A stretch of 49,985 nucleotides of DNA from Bacillota bacterium (GCA_023511625.1 JAIMBD010000017.1:1-49985), one strand, 5' to 3'; numbered from the stretch's first letter, positions 34,045 to 41,581 are shown. Notes: generated from the letters alone by a model not told the origin. Numbers and translations are program-made.

Positions 34045-34069
34045 AAAAAGGCCCGGCCCTGGGGCCGGG
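34045..34069 (-). terminator. Minus-strand intrinsic terminator upstream of nfo
   Basis: On the minus strand CCCGGCC, CCAG, GGCCGGG is followed by CCTTTTTCTTG, a 7-bp GC stem with a T5 run. It would stop antisense transcription of the PaaK-like gene before it enters nfo. On the plus strand the same hairpin sits just before that gene's ribosome binding site. Confidence 0.7.
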
Positions 34070-34090
34070 AGCACGATGGGGGAGGCTCGT

Positions 34091-35242
34091 ATGGCAGAGG
34101 CAGCCATGGCGTGGGAGACGTGGCAAGCGACGGTGGGCGGGAGACTTTGGCCGGCAGCGGCGCGGGACGGCATGGACCGCACGGCGGCGTCGGCAGTCGA
34201 CCCCGCGGCAGTCCCCGGAGTCCGGGTGGTCCGTTCAGCGGGAAGGCAAGGGGCGCCGCTGTGGTGGGTTCGCAGTGCCGCCGACTGCGAACGGGAGACG
34301 GTGCTGTGGGGACGGGCCCTGGCCAATGTCGGGGTGCGGCCGCAGGACCGGGTCCTGGTGGCGACGGGGCATCCGGATTGGGACCGGGCCGTGTTAGAGG
34401 GCGTGGCCGCGTCGGGGGCCAAAGGCATGGCTGCCAACGGCGTGCTTGGCCAAAGCGGTCTTGACCCGTATCGGCCTTTTAGGCCCACGGTGCTGGTGAC
34501 CCAGCCGCGGATGGCGCTGGCTTTGGCCCGCGCCGGACAGCTTTCGGGACTCGGGCGGCTCGTGCTGTGGGGAGACATCGGGCGCGGGGTGGTGGAAGCT
34601 CGAAAAGACCTCTTGCCGCCCGAGTTGGCGGTGGCGGAGGTCTATGCCTTGACCGAACACCCCGGCCCTCTGGCCGTGGAGTGCCCGGCCGGGCGGTTGC
34701 ATTGGCTCGCGGAAGGGGTGGCGCTGGAGTGGATGGATCCCTGGCGCCGGGAGCCGGCCGCTGAAGGCCGGATCGCGGAGGTCTGGGTGACTGATCTGAC
34801 CGCCCGGGCGCTGCCCTTGTACCGCTACCGCACCGGAGACCTCGTCGAGCTGCCCAAGGAGCCGTGCCCCTGCGGAGCCGAGGGATGGAGTACCTCGCGC
34901 CTGCGCGGCCGCCTCGCGCAGACGCGTTGGCTCGGGCGGCGCCCGGTGTTGCCGGCCGTGTTGGCGGAGTCGGTGTTGGCTTCTCCCGGGATCGGGGAGT
35001 GGGAGGTGGCCTTCAGGTGGGACCGCAGCCGGGGGCGCGACCTTTTGGAGGTGACCCTGGCCGTGGAGCCGGGCCACGACCCCGATGCGGTGCAACAGGC
35101 GGTGCAAGCGCGGGCCGAGGAAGTCACGGGTTGGCTGACGGTGCGAGTCGAGGTGGTGGCGCCTGCTGCTGTGCCCTTCCATTCCCGGTTTCAGTTCTAC
35201 GACCGGCGACCGGTGGGGGGCGCTGCCGCGCGAGGCGCCTAG
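34091..35242 (+). CDS. PaaK-like adenylate-forming protein, divergent
   Basis: This 383-residue protein resembles phenylacetate-CoA ligase: EVYALTEHPGPLAVEC corresponds to the YG-SE motif region, ALPLYRYRTGDLVEL to the conserved hinge and CPCG to the family Cys pair. It is shorter than PaaK, and the ATP-binding SSGTTG segment is replaced by SAGRQGAP, so the usual activity is doubtful. ATG 34091 follows GGGGGAGG. Its 3' end shares CTAG with the next convergent gene. It may act on another acid or lack ligase activity. Confidence 0.7.
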   Translation: MAEAAMAWETWQATVGGRLWPAAARDGMDRTAASAVDPAAVPGVRVVRSAGRQGAPLWWVRSAADCERETVLWGRALANVGVRPQDRVLVATGHPDWDRAVLEGVAASGAKGMAANGVLGQSGLDPYRPFRPTVLVTQPRMALALARAGQLSGLGRLVLWGDIGRGVVEARKDLLPPELAVAEVYALTEHPGPLAVECPAGRLHWLAEGVALEWMDPWRREPAAEGRIAEVWVTDLTARALPLYRYRTGDLVELPKEPCPCGAEGWSTSRLRGRLAQTRWLGRRPVLPAVLAESVLASPGIGEWEVAFRWDRSRGRDLLEVTLAVEPGHDPDAVQQAVQARAEEVTGWLTVRVEVVAPAAVPFHSRFQFYDRRPVGGAAARGA

Positions 35243-35613
35243 TCCCCGGTCCCAGGGTCCAGGGATTCGGGGGCAAGCGGCGGGCCTTCCAGGGTCTGCA
35301 GGCGGTCGGCGAACAGCGCCCCGAGGTGTGGGTCGAGGGCGGAGGGGTCGAGGGGCTGGCCTTCGTAGGGGGCCCAAGGCCCCCTCGCCTCAGGGGCGCG
35401 CTCGAGGATGATCCTGCGCCAGTCGGGGTCGGCCAAAAACTGCGCCATGGTCCGAAAGCTCAAGGCCGCGCGCGCCTCCAACAGCGCCGCGGCGATGGCC
35501 TCAAGCCAGGCCAGAGCAGCAGGGGTGGCATGCTCGGGGTACAGGAGCGTCACGATGTCCCGTACCGCTTCCACGGCGCGCCGGCGGTCGGGTAAGGTGG
35601 GGCCAAACCCCAT
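35239..35613 (-). CDS. Hypothetical protein, 124 residues
   Basis: ATG 35613 follows AAGGGAAGAAGGG. The protein is soluble, helical in its first two thirds (RRRAVEAVRDIVTLLYP, then AALAWLEAIAAALLEARAAL) and Pro-rich at the end (PPLAPESLDPGTG). I do not recognise a family. It is convergent with the PaaK-like gene (shared CTAG) and 129 bases downstream of the Cys/Met PLP gene on the same strand. Codon use looks like that of neighbours, so it is likely a real gene. Confidence 0.65.
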   Translation of the reverse strand: MGFGPTLPDRRRAVEAVRDIVTLLYPEHATPAALAWLEAIAAALLEARAALSFRTMAQFLADPDWRRIILERAPEARGPWAPYEGQPLDPSALDPHLGALFADRLQTLEGPPLAPESLDPGTGD

Positions 35614-35742
35614 CGCGATCCCTTCTTCCCTTCTTCTCTTTTGCCTTTCTGCCCTCCTGGCCAGAAGACTGCCAAGAAGACGGCGTCGAACCTGGGCAGT
35701 AAAGACGGTGGACGGCTTGCGAACCGGTGCCGCGACGCCGCC

Positions 35743-36948
35743 TTAGGCGTGGGCCGCGGCGGCTTCGGCGGCGGCGATGAGGTCGGCGAAGATGTCCTCG
35801 ACGGCCTCGATCCCCACCGCGATGCGCACCGTCCCTTCAGTGATGCCCATCGCTGCGCGTTCTTCGCGAGTCTGTGAGCGATGGGACGCCATCACCGGGT
35901 ATAGCGCGAGGGTGTACACGTCGCCCACCGTGGTGGCAGGGACCACCAGCTGAAGGCGGCGCAAGAACTCAAACACCGCGTCGCGCCCGCCGGGGAGCTC
36001 TAAGGTCACCACGGCCCCTCCGCGCCCGTGGGCCATGAGGCGCGCGATGCGCTCCCGCTCAGGATGGTCCGGCAAAAGCGGGTAATGCACGCGCCGAAAG
36101 CGGCCCGATTCCAAGAGCCGCACGGCCAAGGTCGCGGCGTTGTCGCACTGGCGGGGAAATCTCAGGCCCAGCGTTTTCAGTCCTCGGTGGATGAGCCAGG
36201 CCTCAAACGGTCCCAGTACGGCGCCCAGAAGCTTCTGCTGGCGATGGATGACCTCGGCGTAGCGCCCCTGGGCCAACAACACCCCGCCCATGGCGTCGCC
36301 GTGGCCGCTGAGGTATTTGGTGGCGCTGTGCACTACCATGTCGGCCCCGAATTCGAAAGGACGCACCAACAACGGCGTGGTGAAGGTGTTGTCGACGATG
36401 ACTTCCGCGCCCGCGGCGTGGGCCAGTTCGGTGATGGCCGGTCCATCGATGACCCGAAGGAGCGGGTTGGAAAGGATTTCGAACAACACCGCCTTGGGCC
36501 GCACCGTTTCCAAGACGCGGCGGGCTTGGTCGAGGTCGACGAGGTCGGCCTGCACCACGCGCAGTCCCAGCGGCGCGAAGAACTCCTGGACCAAATTGAT
36601 CGAGGCGCCATAAAGGTCGCGGCTGACCACGATGGCGTCGCCTGGGCGGGGTTTGGTCGCCCAAAGGGCCGCATGGATAGCGGCCATCCCCGATCCGTAG
36701 GCGGTGGCGAATTCGCCGCCCTCCAGTTGGCGCACGGCCTCCGCCAGGGCGTCAACGGTCGGGTTGTTGTGGCGGCTGTAGGTGTATCCCTGGCGTTGGC
36801 CTCCGAGGATGGCGTCGGCGGCCTCCGGCGATTCAGGGACGAAGCTGTTGCTGACGACGATGTCGTGGACGGTCGGATAGCCGGCTTGGGGGGGGATGCG
36901 TTCCCCCGCGTGGACCAAGCGGGTGTCGAGTTCCCAACGGTTGTCCAT
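35743..36948 (-). CDS. Cys/Met metabolism PLP-dependent enzyme (cystathionine gamma-synthase/lyase or methionine gamma-lyase type)
   Basis: The 401-residue protein has the trans-sulfuration family features: YSRHNNPTVDALAEAV, the PLP-phosphate region YGSGMAAIH, VDNTFTTPLL and the Schiff-base Lys in HSATKYLSGHGD. Members make or break C-S bonds in cystathionine, homoserine derivatives or methionine. ATG 36948 follows AAGGAGAGG. It stands alone; no S-box or T-box was seen upstream, so its exact reaction cannot be decided by context. Confidence 0.88.
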   Translation of the reverse strand: MDNRWELDTRLVHAGERIPPQAGYPTVHDIVVSNSFVPESPEAADAILGGQRQGYTYSRHNNPTVDALAEAVRQLEGGEFATAYGSGMAAIHAALWATKPRPGDAIVVSRDLYGASINLVQEFFAPLGLRVVQADLVDLDQARRVLETVRPKAVLFEILSNPLLRVIDGPAITELAHAAGAEVIVDNTFTTPLLVRPFEFGADMVVHSATKYLSGHGDAMGGVLLAQGRYAEVIHRQQKLLGAVLGPFEAWLIHRGLKTLGLRFPRQCDNAATLAVRLLESGRFRRVHYPLLPDHPERERIARLMAHGRGGAVVTLELPGGRDAVFEFLRRLQLVVPATTVGDVYTLALYPVMASHRSQTREERAAMGITEGTVRIAVGIEAVEDIFADLIAAAEAAAAHA

Positions 36949-37192
36949 GGCGCCTCTCCTTCCCACGGCCGGGGCCGGGAACGCGGCGGGCCGCGGCCCA
37001 TCTCTAAAGACCTTCGTGCCGGCTGGCGTTTGGTTTCAGCCTAACACAGGGAACCCGGGGGCTCAACCGCGCCGGATGCGGCGGCGAGGGGGCGCAGACG
37101 GTCGAAACGGGGGGTGAAAGACGGTGGGAAGCTGCCTAGACTCGAGATCCCGCCTTACCGGGACTTTTCTTCAAGAACGGCGTCGGAGCGGG

Positions 37193-37222
37193 TTGACAGG
37201 CGAAGAGGGGCTCTCATATAGT
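37193..37222 (+). promoter_or_regulatory. Strong promoter of the M-box/NRAMP transcript
   Basis: A perfect -35 TTGACA and a -10 TATAGT are separated by 18 bases, with transcription expected to start near 37229, just ahead of the M-box. Confidence 0.8.
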
Positions 37223-37234
37223 AGGGAAGGAAAA

Positions 37235-37390
37235 CGTTCCTCGTTAGGCGAGGCGTCGATACAAACAGAAGCCACTGCTCCGGCCCGTCGAAAGACGCTC
37301 AGGAGTAGGACAGGGGTGGCCGGATTAAGGCTTCCTCCGAAGTGGCTAAAACTCGCGAGAGTTTTTACGTTGTATCGTGCTGAAGCTCCA
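37235..37390 (+). ncRNA. M-box (ykoK) magnesium riboswitch
   Basis: The conserved blocks of the M-box occur in order: CGTTAGGCGAGGC at the 5' side, AGAAGCCACTGCTC, GTCGAAAGACGC followed by GGAGTAGGACAG, ATTAAGGC, and the closing GTGCTGAAGCTCCA. This aptamer binds several Mg2+ ions and, in known cases, ends transcription when Mg2+ is plentiful. The terminator at 37415-37442 and a downstream metal-transporter gene complete the expected layout. Confidence 0.95.
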
Positions 37391-37414
37391 CTAGGAGGAC
37401 CAAAGCGGGTGAAG

Positions 37415-37442
37415 TCCTCTGGGTGAGCCAGAGGATTTTTTT
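37415..37442 (+). terminator. Intrinsic terminator of the M-box expression platform
   Basis: TCCTCTGG, GTGAG, CCAGAGGA is followed by seven Ts: an 8-bp perfect stem. The segment AGGAGGAC just after the aptamer can pair with GTCCTCT of this hairpin, giving an antiterminator. High Mg2+ would favour termination. Confidence 0.92.
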
Positions 37443-37503
37443 GTGAGAGGTTGCCGCCGCAGGCCCAAGACGCATGGGGCCAAGCAACGGGGAGGTATCC
37501 GTC

Positions 37504-37614
37504 GTGGAAGGAGACCCTGGCGGTCATAGTGGTGGGCGCGCCCGAGGCCCGTGGTGGGGCCCGTGGCGCGCGAACCGGTACGGTAAGAGATTGCGGCGGG
37601 GGAGCGCCGGCTAA
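37504..37614 (+). CDS. Putative MgtL-like leader peptide ORF, 36 residues
   Basis: Between the M-box terminator and the NRAMP gene, GTG 37504 has GGGGAGG ending 8 bases upstream and opens 37 codons to TAA 37612-37614. The peptide starts M-E-G-D-P-G-G-H and is then Gly/Arg/Trp-rich (GPWWGPWRANRYGKRLRR). E. coli MgtL, the leader of mgtA, starts M-E-P-D-P and is also basic later; in that case acidic/Pro codons destabilise ribosomes at low Mg2+. Similarity is only a few residues, so this is a hypothesis. The stop codon lies inside the loop of a hairpin that competes with one covering the NRAMP ribosome binding site. An in-frame ATG at 37474 lacks a ribosome binding site. Confidence 0.5.
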   Translation: MEGDPGGHSGGRARGPWWGPWRANRYGKRLRRGSAG

Positions 37615-37638
37615 AGGCCGCCCCCGCCGAGGCGGGGG
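37594..37638 (+). promoter_or_regulatory. Mutually exclusive hairpins over the NRAMP ribosome binding site
   Basis: CGGCGGGGG (37594-37602) can pair with CCCCCGCCG (37621-37629). Alternatively, CCCCCGCC (37621-37628) can pair with GGCGGGGG (37631-37638), which contains most of the likely ribosome binding site GGGGGTG (37634-37640). The two cannot coexist. A ribosome on the leader ORF stop codon would break the first stem. Confidence 0.6.
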
Positions 37639-37646
37639 TGTGCGCG

Positions 37647-38999
37647 ATGCCGAAGTGGCTCGACACGGCAGCCACGGCCTGGGTCGAGGCCGAGATCCGC
37701 GCGCGCGACCGGGCCCGGATCGCCGCCTTGAAGGCGGATCCGCGCGGGTGGCGCCGGTGGTGGTTGCTGTTCCTATTGGTCGGACCGGGAATCTTGGTGA
37801 TGGTGGCCGACAACGACGCAGGCGGGGTGATCACCTACGCCCAAACCGGGGCCGGCTACGGATTAGGGTTTTACCTGCCCTTTTTGGTCTTGTTGGGTCC
37901 CGTGGCCTACATCGTGCAGGAGATGACGGTGCGACTCGGTGCCGTCACCCGGCGTGGGCACGCGGAGATGATTTGGGGACGCTACGGGCCCTTTTGGGGC
38001 GCCTTCTCGCTGATCGACCTGGTGGTGGCCAACTTTCTGACCTTGGTCACCGAGTTCATCGGCATCACCTTGGGGATGCAGGTCCTGGGGGTGCCACCGG
38101 TGGCAAGCGCGCTCGCAGCCGTCGCCCTGATCGCGGCGGTGCTCTTGGGGCTGCGGTATTACACCTGGGAACGGGTGTCGCTGGGCATTGCTGCCGGGAA
38201 CCTGGTCTTCATTCCCCTGGCCTTGATGGCCAAACCCCACTGGGGGGCTGTGGGCGCCGCATTTCTGCACTGGCAGGTGCGGGGCGGATTCACGCCGGCC
38301 TTTTTGTACGTCCTGTTGGCCAACCTCGGCACCACCATCGCCCCCTGGATGCTGTTCTTCCAGCAGTCTTCGGTGGTGGATAAGGGACTGACGGAGCGCG
38401 AGATCCGGCACGGACAGGTCGACACGGCCATCGGCGCGGCGGTGATGGTGGCCGTGGCCTTGGCCATCGTGATCCTGACTGGCAGTTGGCTGTACGGACA
38501 GCCCGGGTCCGGGCAGTGGGACATGCAGCGCATCCTCGTGGCGTTGGGGGCGCATCTCGGGCGGTGGGGCGAGGACCTCTTCGCGCTGGGGCTGGTCGAG
38601 GCCGGCACCATCGCCGCCATCGCCATCTCCGCCAGCACGTCGTGGGCCTGCGGCGAGGCGTTCGGATGGCCGAAGAGCATCAACCTGCCGCCCAAGGTGG
38701 CGTGGCGGTTCTACCTGCCGGGGTTGATCAGCCTCGTCGCAGCGGCACTGGTGGTGTTGGTGCCGGGGATGCCGCTCGGATTCTTGAACCTTACGGTGCA
38801 GGTGATTGCCACCATCTTTATGCCGGCCGCGATGCTCTTCTTGCTCCTGTTGCTGAACGACCCCGAAGTGATGGGTGAGCACGTCAATCGGCGCTGGCAA
38901 AATTGGGCCGCAGGCGGGATCGTCCTGTTTCTGGTGGCCATGAACGGGCTGTACGGGCTGTCGGTGGTCTTCCCCCACGCCTTTGCCCACTGGCTGTAA
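37647..38999 (+). CDS. NRAMP-family metal transporter, probable Mg2+ (NrMT-type)
   Basis: The 450-residue protein has 11 or so membrane helices of the NRAMP fold. In helix 1 the canonical metal site DPGN is replaced by VADNDAGG (D55, N56, D57), and in helix 6 the MPH segment is TIAPWM (A232, P233, W234), so the transition-metal-selecting Met is missing. Such changes mark NRAMP-related magnesium transporters (NrMT), and the M-box upstream supports Mg2+ as substrate. ATG 37647 has GGGGGTG 6 bases upstream; GTG 37638 is also in frame. A 55-residue membrane protein follows after 37 bases. Confidence 0.85.
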   Translation: MPKWLDTAATAWVEAEIRARDRARIAALKADPRGWRRWWLLFLLVGPGILVMVADNDAGGVITYAQTGAGYGLGFYLPFLVLLGPVAYIVQEMTVRLGAVTRRGHAEMIWGRYGPFWGAFSLIDLVVANFLTLVTEFIGITLGMQVLGVPPVASALAAVALIAAVLLGLRYYTWERVSLGIAAGNLVFIPLALMAKPHWGAVGAAFLHWQVRGGFTPAFLYVLLANLGTTIAPWMLFFQQSSVVDKGLTEREIRHGQVDTAIGAAVMVAVALAIVILTGSWLYGQPGSGQWDMQRILVALGAHLGRWGEDLFALGLVEAGTIAAIAISASTSWACGEAFGWPKSINLPPKVAWRFYLPGLISLVAAALVVLVPGMPLGFLNLTVQVIATIFMPAAMLFLLLLLNDPEVMGEHVNRRWQNWAAGGIVLFLVAMNGLYGLSVVFPHAFAHWL

Positions 39000-39036
39000 C
39001 CCATCGCCGGCGGAGATTTGGAGGAGGTGAACGGCG

Positions 39037-39204
39037 GTGCGCCAGGGAGAGCGGTTGAAGGTGGTGGAAGGGCGCAACGAGGCCGCGCCCCTCGGGCGAG
39101 CCACCCTTCAGGGCTGGGCCGTGTGGGCGTTCTGGGGGCTCAGGGTCTACATCGTGGTGATGACGGCGTTGGTGGTGGTGGGGTTCCTCCACGGGATGGG
39201 CTAG
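39037..39204 (+). CDS. Single-helix membrane protein, 55 residues, downstream of NRAMP
   Basis: GTG 39037 has a perfect AGGAGGTGA 8 bases upstream. Translation reads a basic cytoplasmic start (RQGERLKVVEGRNEAAPLG) followed by one hydrophobic segment, WAVWAFWGLRVYIVVMTALV. It lies 37 bases after the NRAMP stop and is almost certainly co-transcribed, so it could be an accessory subunit or modulator of the transporter. No family recognised. It ends in a CTAG shared with the convergent thioesterase gene. Confidence 0.75.
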   Translation: MRQGERLKVVEGRNEAAPLGRATLQGWAVWAFWGLRVYIVVMTALVVVGFLHGMG

Positions 39205-39599
39205 GCCCCAAACCGGCGCGCGATTTCGGACTTGGCGAGGAGCACTTGGGTGATGCGCCCGTGGCCGATGCGGCCGCGGGCGTTTTCGGCCCATACCGCC
39301 GTCTCCACCCGGTTGCCGTCCAGGCTCAGGAACTCGGCCGTGGCCGTAAAGCGCTCGCCTACCCGCGTCGGCTCCAGGTGGACCACCTCGATCCGGTAGC
39401 CGACGGCGTCCTCTTCCGGCTCCAGGTAAGGGAGAATCAACTTGCGGCTGGCCCACTCCATCCACTCGATCATCACCGCCGTGGCCAAGACGGGATGAAT
39501 CGGCTGACCGCCGAGGTGTGCCGTCATGGCCTCGCTAACCACCGTGGAGACGGTGGCGGTCATTCCCGGCTGCAGTCCCTTGAGCACGTGGGGGTCCAT
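39201..39599 (-). CDS. FlK-like (hotdog) thioesterase
   Basis: The 132-residue protein resembles fluoroacetyl-CoA thioesterase FlK: GLQPGMTATVSTVVSEAMTA near the start, then a hotdog-fold helix with HPVLATAVMIEWMEWASRKL and the strand RVGERFTATAEFLSLDGNRV. FlK relatives hydrolyse short acyl-CoAs. ATG 39599 matches the family length but GGGAGG abuts it with no gap, so the true start could be GTG 39587. An IS200/IS605 remnant begins about 55 bases upstream and may have displaced its original promoter. Confidence 0.8.
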   Translation of the reverse strand: MDPHVLKGLQPGMTATVSTVVSEAMTAHLGGQPIHPVLATAVMIEWMEWASRKLILPYLEPEEDAVGYRIEVVHLEPTRVGERFTATAEFLSLDGNRVETAVWAENARGRIGHGRITQVLLAKSEIARRFGA

Positions 39600-39654
39600 C
39601 CTCCCTGCGATAAAGTCGGTGTACCGCTGTGATACCGGCTTCTTCCTGCCCCGA

Positions 39655-39678
39655 AACCCCTGACTGACCCCAGGGGGG
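39655..39678 (-). repeat. Hairpin at the likely right end of the IS200/IS605 remnant
   Basis: On the minus strand CCCCTG, an 8-base loop and CAGGGG form a small hairpin after the tnpB zinc-finger region. IS200/IS605 elements end in such subterminal hairpins rather than inverted repeats. The exact end of the element is not determined. Confidence 0.4.
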
Positions 39679-39744
39679 TCGCTTCGTGTCTGACAGGCGT
39701 AACATCTCCGCCGACGCCGGGCCCCCCCGGCGCTGTCGCGGCCC

Positions 39745-40955
39745 TTGCGGGCCATGTCGCCACCGGTAGGACCGCGTAGGCGGCCAGTCCTTGCAGCTGG
39801 ATCGCCGCGTTAACATCCCGGTCGGGGGTGACGCCACCACCCGGACAGGTCCATGTGCGATCCCGGAGCCTAAGACCTTGGTTGACATACCCACAACCTG
39901 GACTCGCGCACTGCTTGCGCTTGGGAAACCAGCGGTCGACTTCGGTCGATCGCGTTCCATACCGCTGGGCCTGGTAGCGCAGCGCGGAGAAGAATTGGCC
40001 CAACGCCAGGGTCTTACACGCCCTGCGCCGACCGATGATGGGCGAGCATTCCCGGCACCGACAACGGATCCCCACCCGTTGGTTCTCGCGGCAGAGCCGT
40101 GTGGAGACTTTGGGCCAGCAACCCCGACGAATGTTGGCGCTGCCAAGATGGGTCCGGGCCAGCCGGGTTCGGGCTTGGTCCCCCTTCCGGCTGCCCGGCG
40201 ACCGTGTCCCCTGGGGCAGGAGATCGCGGGCCGTCGGCCCGATTCGCGGCTTGGCCGCTTGCGCCTTGCGGGTAACGGCCCGCTGACGCAGTTTCCACCG
40301 GCCAAGCGCCCGCCGCTACGCTGGCGGCCCCAGGATTTGCTCCCCCGTCGACAGCGTGACCAAAGTCTTGACGACCCCATCGACCCCAACCACACTGGAC
40401 CCCGTACGCTTGCGGTCGTAGGGAATCGCGAGTAAATCTTGCACGAGTTCGGGTTCCGGGGAGAGCGGTTCCTGATTGAGGACCCGCAGTTTAAAACCGT
40501 GTGGGTGAAAGCCCAGCTCCAACCAGGCATTGCCAAAACGCGTCCAACGATTTTGGCAGGCCGCGATCCCGGTCTCCATCTCGCTTATTGCTGCCACGTC
40601 CCTCAACGCCCAGCACGTCTGGCGATGGAAATGCAGACCTCCGCTCACTGCTTCGATGCACTCGACGGGCGCCAATCCACGGGATAGGCAGAACTGCTCT
40701 CCTGCCATGCGCTGGTTCGCCAAATCTGGGCGCTGGCTTAAGCTGATGACCTGACAACAGGCCACGACCTTGCGCGGACCCGCTGGCACCTTGCGCTCAC
40801 GTCGAACGGCCAAGCTGGGATCTTCGGTGCCGTATCGACGACCCGTGGCTTTCGGCCTTGCCGGTTGCAAACGGCGTTCGCGGTCCCAGCGCCGCACGGC
40901 TTTGACGGGGACCTCCACCCAGGGCAACCTCGTGGCTCGTAAAGGTGCGCTCCAT
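39745..40955 (-). pseudogene. tnpB: Decayed IS200/IS605-family tnpB (OrfB)
   Basis: Minus-strand frames carry pieces of TnpB in order. The first RuvC segment is VVGVDGVVKTLVTLSTGEQ; then come SANIRR, VSTRLCREN and MLAHHR in shifted frames; then LGQFFSALRYQAQRYG, the zinc finger CASPGCGYVNQGLRLRD...CPGGG and the last RuvC Asp in PDRDVNAAIQLQ. At least one in-frame stop (after GEQILGPPA, near 40318) and frame changes around 40.0-40.3 kb split it, and the Glu of RuvC II is lost. So no functional RNA-guided nuclease is expected. No tnpA is visible. The left boundary is near ATG 40955. Confidence 0.85.
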
Positions 40956-41058
40956 ATTTGCGATTATACACTGTTAGGGACTTCTCCTACCACCGACTAT
41001 GGACTTCCAAGGACCCTGGCGGGATGCGCGGAAGGCTAAAGGCCCCTTGGGGCCGGAC

Positions 41059-41370
41059 CTAGCCCAAGCGCCGGTAGATGGCCACGAGGACCGCAAAGAG
41101 GGCCGCGGCCCACCATTCCAGGGGACGGCCTCGGCCGAGGAGGCTCGTTAGCACCCCGACCAGAGCCAGCACAGACCCGGTCTTCAACCAAGCGGCCGGC
41201 GCCTGCCACCAGGCCCGAAGCCGCTCGGCCCAGGGAGGTTTTGCGGCGAGCGCGGACCGAAGGCCGTCGGCCCCGTCGTCGGCCAGGGCCGCGCGCGGCT
41301 GCTCGGCTCCGCACAGCGGGCAAAAGTGGCTGTCGTCGGGAATGGTCTCCAGGCAGCGCGGGCATTGCAC
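41059..41370 (-). CDS. Zinc-ribbon membrane protein, 103 residues
   Basis: GTG 41370 (after GAGGGGGGAG) starts exactly at a zinc ribbon with two CxxC pairs (CPRC, then CPLC at residues about 3-20). A charged linker follows, then two membrane helices near the C-terminus (WLKTGSVLALVGVLTSLLG and WWAAALFAVLVAIYRRLG). The zinc-ribbon-plus-membrane layout recalls the N-terminus of the protease at 2.3 kb. Longer starts upstream are not supported. A TATAAT -10 lies at 41417-41422 on the minus strand. Function unknown. Confidence 0.75.
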   Translation of the reverse strand: MQCPRCLETIPDDSHFCPLCGAEQPRAALADDGADGLRSALAAKPPWAERLRAWWQAPAAWLKTGSVLALVGVLTSLLGRGRPLEWWAAALFAVLVAIYRRLG

Positions 41371-41477
41371 CGGCGACTCCCCCCTCTTTCTGCCCCCGGG
41401 GTCAAGCACCGGGTTCATTATAACCAACCCCCTTTTTCTGCGGCACCCTCGGCGGCGCATGTCTCCCCCGGCGCCGG

Positions 41478-41506
41478 TTGGCATGCCCTGGGGCCCATGC
41501 TACTAT
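41478..41506 (+). promoter_or_regulatory. Promoter of the 2-oxoacid dehydrogenase operon
   Basis: TTGGCA and TACTAT are separated by 17 bases, 75 bases before the E1 alpha start. No riboswitch-like structure lies between. Confidence 0.65.
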
Positions 41507-41581
41507 GATGCAGGGGTTTCCGGCTCGGCCGGGGCTTGGGCGCCTTGGCTAAGACCGAAGCCCAACATGGGAGGGACGGCG

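Noticed and set aside
36949-37192. Search for an S-box or T-box leader ahead of the Cys/Met PLP gene
   Set aside because: No conserved aptamer core or terminator was found on the minus strand; only weak promoter-like hexamers.
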